Assembly (NCBI RefSeq): GCF_907164915.1
Contig: NW_025919156.1
Span: 51,358 to 115,357, forward strand
DNA length: 64,000 nucleotides
Reading direction: 5' to 3'
From: Impatiens glandulifera
Lineage: Eukaryota; Streptophyta; Magnoliopsida; Ericales; Balsaminaceae
Below the pieces are notes generated by a model. It had not been told where the DNA came from. It searched no databases and saw only the letters and a program-made list of their open reading frames with translations. Position numbers and translations under genes: made by a program. Below, piece after piece: positions 59,575 to 64,000 of the stretch (positions are counted from its first letter, which is position 1; each line of letters opens with the position of its first letter).

Positions 59575-59765
59575 GAGTAGTAAAAAGTGGTGTTTTAACG
59601 GCTATTTATAACGTCTGAATAAAATACTGATACTAAAGATGGTTAAATAACGTCCGTATAAAAAACGAACTTTAGAGCTGAGTTAAATAACGTCCTTATA
59701 TAAAATGTACGTTAAAGGTGGGTAAATAACATCCGTATATAAAACGAACATTATAAGATTAAATA
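59575..59765. repeat. CACTA-like subterminal repeat fragment
   Basis: Begins near AGTAGTAAAAAGTGGTGTTTTA and holds three to four imperfect units of about 40 bp with TTAAATAACGTCCGTATAAAA and ACGAACTTTA. Repeated short ACGTCC/AACG motifs next to a CACTAxTAAAAA-like end are typical of En/Spm (CACTA) subterminal regions, but the CACTA end itself is degenerate and no second terminus or transposase is seen. Confidence 0.4.
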
Positions 59766-61225
59766 AATTTAGTAATTATGGCTCGTTTCACCTCTTGAAA
59801 AACTTAATTCCTGCAAATCCTAGATTAGCTCTCTTCTGTGAATTTTGTAAGTCAATTTCTCATAGCTATCATTTGTTTGAACTTTAGAAAGATATTTTAG
59901 ATTCACATGAGAAATTACTTTATTTGTTTTAATTGACTCATAATGAAAGATTGTCAATTTTTTATTTAAAAAAAAAAAAGTTAAGATGTTTTTTCTCTTC
60001 CTCTTTGAATTTAATATTAAAAAAATGGTTAAATTTCAAAGATTCTCAACATGTATATATTTGATACTAACAAAATTTATTATCAAAACATAAAGGGTAT
60101 AAAAACGAGTCACATATACATAAATGTTTATAACACTAAAAATATCAATAAAATAATTGAAAAAATTACCGTCCTAAAAATTATACAAATTTATTTAAAG
60201 AATAATTTCAATGTAAAATCGATAAATTAAAACTTTTTAATTTTAGCTATAAAAATTATAAGAATATTGAGATAATGAATTTCAAAATTTCAAATTAGAG
60301 CTATTTATTAATTTATTAATATTATGGTTAGGGTTATATAAGAGGCATTTGACTATTATATTATTATATAATAATTATATAATTATTAGTTAAGGGCAAT
60401 TTGGATTGCTTTATTATTATATTAATTTAATACTATTTTTAGATAGAAAGTCCATTTACCCTCCCTATGAAAATAATATTTCTGCATAAGTTTGTTATAT
60501 CCTTACAAAATATCATTCGGGTTGTCCTCTATATTTAAGAAAAAAAATCCCTAAGCATCATCAACCTTATTCATAAACTTTGCACACTCAACCAACTTAA
60601 ACTACATACTTCTCCTTAACACATAAACTTGCAATCTACTAGATTTTGAATAATATAAAAATAAATAGCAATTCAAAAACTTCTTTTCAAGATTTACTAA
60701 CTATCTTCAATTGTTTTCACTATGATTCAAATGATTATCTATAGTTCCTTCGGAAAAAAACGTGAATGTCCTTCCATTTGAATTAATCGAGTCTCTCATT
60801 TAGTCTATTTTCATGACTAAAAATCTCATTCAATGTCTCTTTCATTTTTTTACATTATATGACAATTCAGTAATTTTATTCGCCTTTAAATTGACTAAGT
60901 CTCTTATCTAGTCACTTTTTCATGACTAGAAATCACAATCAAGGTCTCATTCATCTTTTTGCATTAGATGGAAATTCAATGATCTCATTCGCCTTTGAAT
61001 TGACCGTGTCTCCCTTCTAGCCCCTTTTATATGACTATGTATCTCACTCAAGGTCACATTTATCTTCTCATATTATAAGATAATGCAATGATTCATTTTT
61101 GGTTCGTTTGAGAGTTACTCTCAAGGTATCTCCACCTAAACTTATAAGTGTCTTTTACTAGTTTTCCTCTTCTTGGTCTTTCATTTATATTGTATGTTAA
61201 CTAGAAAATTTTCAATCCTTAATCA
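59766..61225. other. Unassigned AT-rich DNA
   Basis: No gene recognised. 60740-61110 has a loose repeat: phrases like TTGAATTAATCGAGTCTCTCAT and GACTAAAAATCTCATTCAAG recur three or four times at about 110-120-bp spacing, suggesting a degenerate tandem repeat. Confidence 0.4.
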
Positions 61226-62040
61226 CCCACCAACTCAATGAAATCTTTAAATTTTTCCCGAAGGATTGCCTTGTCAATATATCGATAAAGTTGTCATTGG
61301 TAAACATATTTTTGATGAAATATCTCCATCTCGAGTTCTAATTTCTCTTGAATCACTATTTGTGTCTCCATTGTGTGTACTCTGACTTTGTCAAACTTTA
61401 TATCTCGAATTAGTATAACATTATCTCCACTTTCTTCTAGACAAACTCTATATCATTTGACATCATTCAATTCTTGCAAACATATGAGGCTAACCTTAGA
61501 TGCTAAAATTTTAATGTATATCGAGTGTTCTCAGAGACAATAGTTAAACATACTCGTGAGTTACTTTTTATAGAATACACATTGTTTTTATTTAATCCTT
61601 CTATAATAACTAAAATAACTTTGCTAACTATTAATGGGCCATCTATTACCTTCGAAGCTTAATCTTTTCTTGTATGCTTATGTAGATTTAGGCAATCTCT
61701 TCTGAAGTGTCATTCATCTTAACACTAAAATCATTTCACATTTTTTTATCCATCAACATGGACATAGAACTTTCATCACATTTACCTTCTTTCTCATGAT
61801 GTTGTTTATTTTTGGCAAATATGCCTTCCCAGTTTGTCTTATTGTCTATAATCTTCTCTTTTGGTTTGTTCAATGGACACCAAAGTACATATTGTGCTTC
61901 TTTCACCTCAAACTTGGAAGTCATTCATACCAACAAAAACTATTGCTTGGACATATTTTTGAAACCTCCTTAGAAATTTTCAAGAACCCTCCAAGGATCC
62001 TCCAAATTCTCATGTTTCCTCTCCTCTCCAATAACCTCAC
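61226..62040 (-). pseudogene. Decayed copia remnant (RNase H end and unplaced coding)
   Basis: Near 61230-61330 the minus strand reads, across a frameshift, TNDNFIDILTR and then LREKFKDFIELVGD, resembling the end of copia RNase H (ADILTKxLPREKF). Upstream, 61736-61924 is an open stretch of 62 codons rich in Lys/Glu (WCPLNKPKEKIIDNKTNWEG) that I cannot place. Heavy decay. Confidence 0.45.
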
Positions 62041-62640
62041 TCTAATACCACTTATTAGGATACAAGGAGATAAAGTATCCTTTAGTAGAAGTGAAAACAG
62101 CACCAAACAATTAATAAAACTAAAAAACAACTAAAGAACGCAAACACAATATTTATAGCGGCTTGACCAAAACAGACATACATCTACTTTTGAATCATAA
62201 GTGATTTCTAATTGTACTATCAAGATTGTTACAAAAGTATTACAATGATTGACTCACAATTAAAACTCACAATGAAGCGATGGTATTAAAGAAAATATTT
62301 GGTTCTTTCTAAAGTGCATGGTTATACCTTTAAATAAACCAAACTAGGTCAATATAAATATTGTTTCCAAGACTATCCGAGAGCTTCCAAAATATTGTAA
62401 CAATATTTTTCTAATTGTATTATCATAACAAAAAATCTAATTTCATTTTGTGTTAATCTTATTTCCTTATATCAAGATTATACACTTAAAGATATATTTT
62501 TCTTTTGTTTAATATAATTTTTCCTTGTATCAAGATTGTGTACCATTAACACACTATAATTATAATATTGTAAATTTATTCTCAATAGTGATCATCCTGC
62601 CAATCACGATATTAGTTCTACAATAACAATCATTTAAGAT
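62041..62640 (-). repeat. Copia LTR with adjacent primer site (partial)
   Basis: Plus-strand CACTCTAATACCACTTATTAGG at 62037-62058 reads on the minus strand as an LTR end followed by TGGTATTAGAG, a primer-binding-like site. The following sequence has a GCGGCTTGACCAAAACAGAC phrase related to the GTTCGGTCAAAATCGACATA phrase in the LTR at 63270-63780, so both are from one broad copia LTR type. The right end is not resolved. Confidence 0.45.
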
Positions 62641-62990
62641 TAGAGAAGAGAAGAAAGTGATAATTAAATTCATTAAAAAAACAAGAGAACGAAAGTGTAA
62701 GTAGATGTTAGAAACATAAATGTTACCAGGAGTGTAGTGATACTTAGAAAGAAAAAAAATATAAAAATGAATTCAAAATACAATACCGTCTCCATCAGTC
62801 CTTAAACTGTATCAAATTATAAAATAAACAACTAAAAGATAAATGCTAGATAACTCACTTTCAGTTATAGCTAATACAAATAATGCATAACCACTTCCAC
62901 CTTATAAGTTCCATAACTATGTTACAACCATGTTACATGATCAACAATATTTGTAATAGATTAATAATGATTATGAATATTAAAGTCACA
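62641..62990. other. Unassigned AT-rich DNA
   Basis: No gene or repeat recognised in this stretch. Confidence 0.4.
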
Positions 62991-62994
62991 ACAT

Positions 62995-63240
62995 CAAGAC
63001 CTTGTGCAAGCTGAAGTCGTGAGGGTTTCTAGTATGAAAGGTGTACATGGTGAGGCTTTGTGCGAGACATGGAATTGCAAGGGTTATAGGTCTAAAGAAA
63101 GTCAAGGTAGAGACCTTGTGTGAGCTTTAGTGGCAAGGGTTGTTGGTCTTGCTGAAGTTAGGGGTAAGGTGTTGTGCAAGAGAGTTGGAGTCAAGGGAGA
63201 TATCTTGTGCGTGATTTGGAGTCGCGGGTCTCAAATCGTG
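62995..63240. repeat. Degenerate minisatellite, five units
   Basis: Five imperfect copies with the core GAGACCTTGTGCGAGCTT followed by GGAGTCGCAAGGGTT, starting near 62997, 63051, 63110, 63166 and 63199. Unit length varies from about 33 to 60 bp because the spacer differs. G-rich on the plus strand, in contrast with its AT-rich surroundings. Confidence 0.65.
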
Positions 63241-63269
63241 GGGTAAAAGATCAAGGAGAGCTTGTGGGG

Positions 63270-63780
63270 TGAAGCTTGTTGGGTTTTGCAACAGCAAAAC
63301 TATGGATCCTTTTCGAAATCAAACCTGTAACAAATCCGTTTCTAAATCGTCTGTGAAGACAAACAGATTACGAAGACTAAAATTGCATAAAGTAATAAAC
63401 GATAACACAATGTACGTTGTTCGGTCAAAATCGACATACGTCTACGTGAGGGATAAGTTTCACTAAATCAAAGAAATGTCAATAGTAGAAACTTACATGC
63501 CCTGCTCTCAAATGAAAGAAGTGATTACACTAGGAATGATTGGACTACTCCACAATCAAAGGCTCCCCCAATCTTTCTCTCTAGATCAGCCAAAGAACAA
63601 GAAGAAGGAAACCAGAAAACCCTAGATCTGTAATTCAGTCTCTCTCAACCTTGCTCTGTTATGAGAAAAATACCGAAAAAAAAGTATTTATACTCTAACC
63701 CGTTTTCATAAAAGAAAACCCTGACCCATTTACCCGGAATTAAAAAAAACCCGCCCGCAATAGCAAGGAACACCTCAACA
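63270..63780 (-). repeat. 3' LTR of a copia element extending beyond the window
   Basis: The right border is set by CACCTCAACA at 63780, followed by a purine tract and the pol stop. In minus orientation it starts TGTTGAGGTG. A TATA box GTATAAATAC (minus) is near 63686. The GTTCGGTCAAAATCGACATA and TACGTCTACGTGAGGG phrases resemble the transcript-leader part of many plant copia LTRs. The left end is estimated. Confidence 0.7.
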
Positions 63781-63795
63781 ATTCTTCCCCTTCCG
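63781..63795 (-). other. Polypurine tract of the right-edge copia element
   Basis: Minus strand GGAAGGGGAAGAAT directly precedes the LTR start TGTTGAGG. Confidence 0.8.
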
Positions 63796-63829
63796 AGCTA
63801 TGGGAGAATGTTGTTATAAACATTCATCA

Positions 63830-64000
63830 TCATGACGCTCCTGCCAGAACCATTCCGGCTTTGACACAACATATCTCATGCTTGCCTCTTGGCAAGCCCT
63901 TTGTCATCATATCTGACCCGTTCTCATCTGTATGCACTTTCTCCAAGTATAACTCCTTCTTCTCGAGCACTTCACGGATCCAATGGTACCTTCTTTGTAT
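63830..64000 (-). CDS. Copia pol C-terminus (RNase H), partial at window edge
   Basis: The minus strand is open from the window edge to a stop at 63830-63832. It encodes YHWIREVLEKKELYLEKVHT, DENGSDMMTKGLPRGKHEI and ends VKAGMVLAGAS. These are the last blocks of copia RNase H (R.H.IR..LE, K.HT..N.AD..TK.LPR.K). It is intact over the 56 codons seen, which suggests a younger insertion than the other copia remnants. The start and the rest of pol lie beyond the window. Confidence 0.88.
   Translation of the reverse strand: MQRRYHWIREVLEKKELYLEKVHTDENGSDMMTKGLPRGKHEICCVKAGMVLAGAS

Overview
The window is plant nuclear DNA, almost certainly from a eudicot and plausibly an asterid. It is AT-rich and built nearly entirely of retroelements: LTR elements primed by initiator tRNA-Met (TGGTATCAGAGC-like sites), a chromodomain Ty3/gypsy element, L1-type LINEs with a DUF4283-like ORF1, and a tRNA-derived SINE. 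The asterid/Lamiales guess rests only on my memory that long hypothetical proteins with the same N-terminal block as the 'ORF3' described here are common in Lamiales proteomes; I could not check it. I recognise no host protein-coding gene. Every autonomous-type element reads on the minus strand.

Layout. 1-3.98 kb: unassigned AT-rich DNA with a MITE-like block. 3.99-6.22 kb: an ORF1-only LINE remnant. 6.22-15.5 kb: 'element 1', reading right to left as gag, promoter-like spacer, ORF3, 3' LTR; its gag is split by a solo LTR (12865-14732, TSD GACTC), and its 5' part is lost at a 500-N assembly gap (15530-16029). 16.6-47.0 kb: a five-layer nest. A LINE (16594-18246 plus 42875-~46990) is cut by a gypsy chromovirus (18247-42869, TSD GTGTG). 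The gypsy is cut by a solo LTR (22394-41443, TSD CTATT). That LTR is cut by element Z (22770-40498, TSD CTTTG). Z is cut in its ORF3 by element Y (25431-33872). 47.0-55.4 kb: 'element W', a decayed Sirevirus-like copia element with gag, pol and a downstream ORF3. 55.4-64 kb: AT-rich DNA with a SINE, a CACTA-like fragment, a degenerate minisatellite and pieces of two other copia elements.

The most interesting signal is the family formed by elements 1, Y and Z. They keep a copia-type gag related to that of W and a roughly 3-kb ORF3 homologous to the env-position ORF of W, but have no protease, integrase, RT or RNase H. Where pol should be there is a roughly 0.7-0.9-kb spacer with a conserved TATA box about 110-125 bp before the ORF3 ATG, a G-box-like palindrome, an E2F-like site and a cluster of TTAGAC/GTCTAA motifs. 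The same motif is amplified as long arrays of the 19-bp dyad GTTAGACTGCACGTCTAAC in the U3 part of the LTRs. I infer a non-autonomous, pol-less lineage that depends on a W-like partner and expresses ORF3 from its own internal promoter under a motif shared with the LTR.
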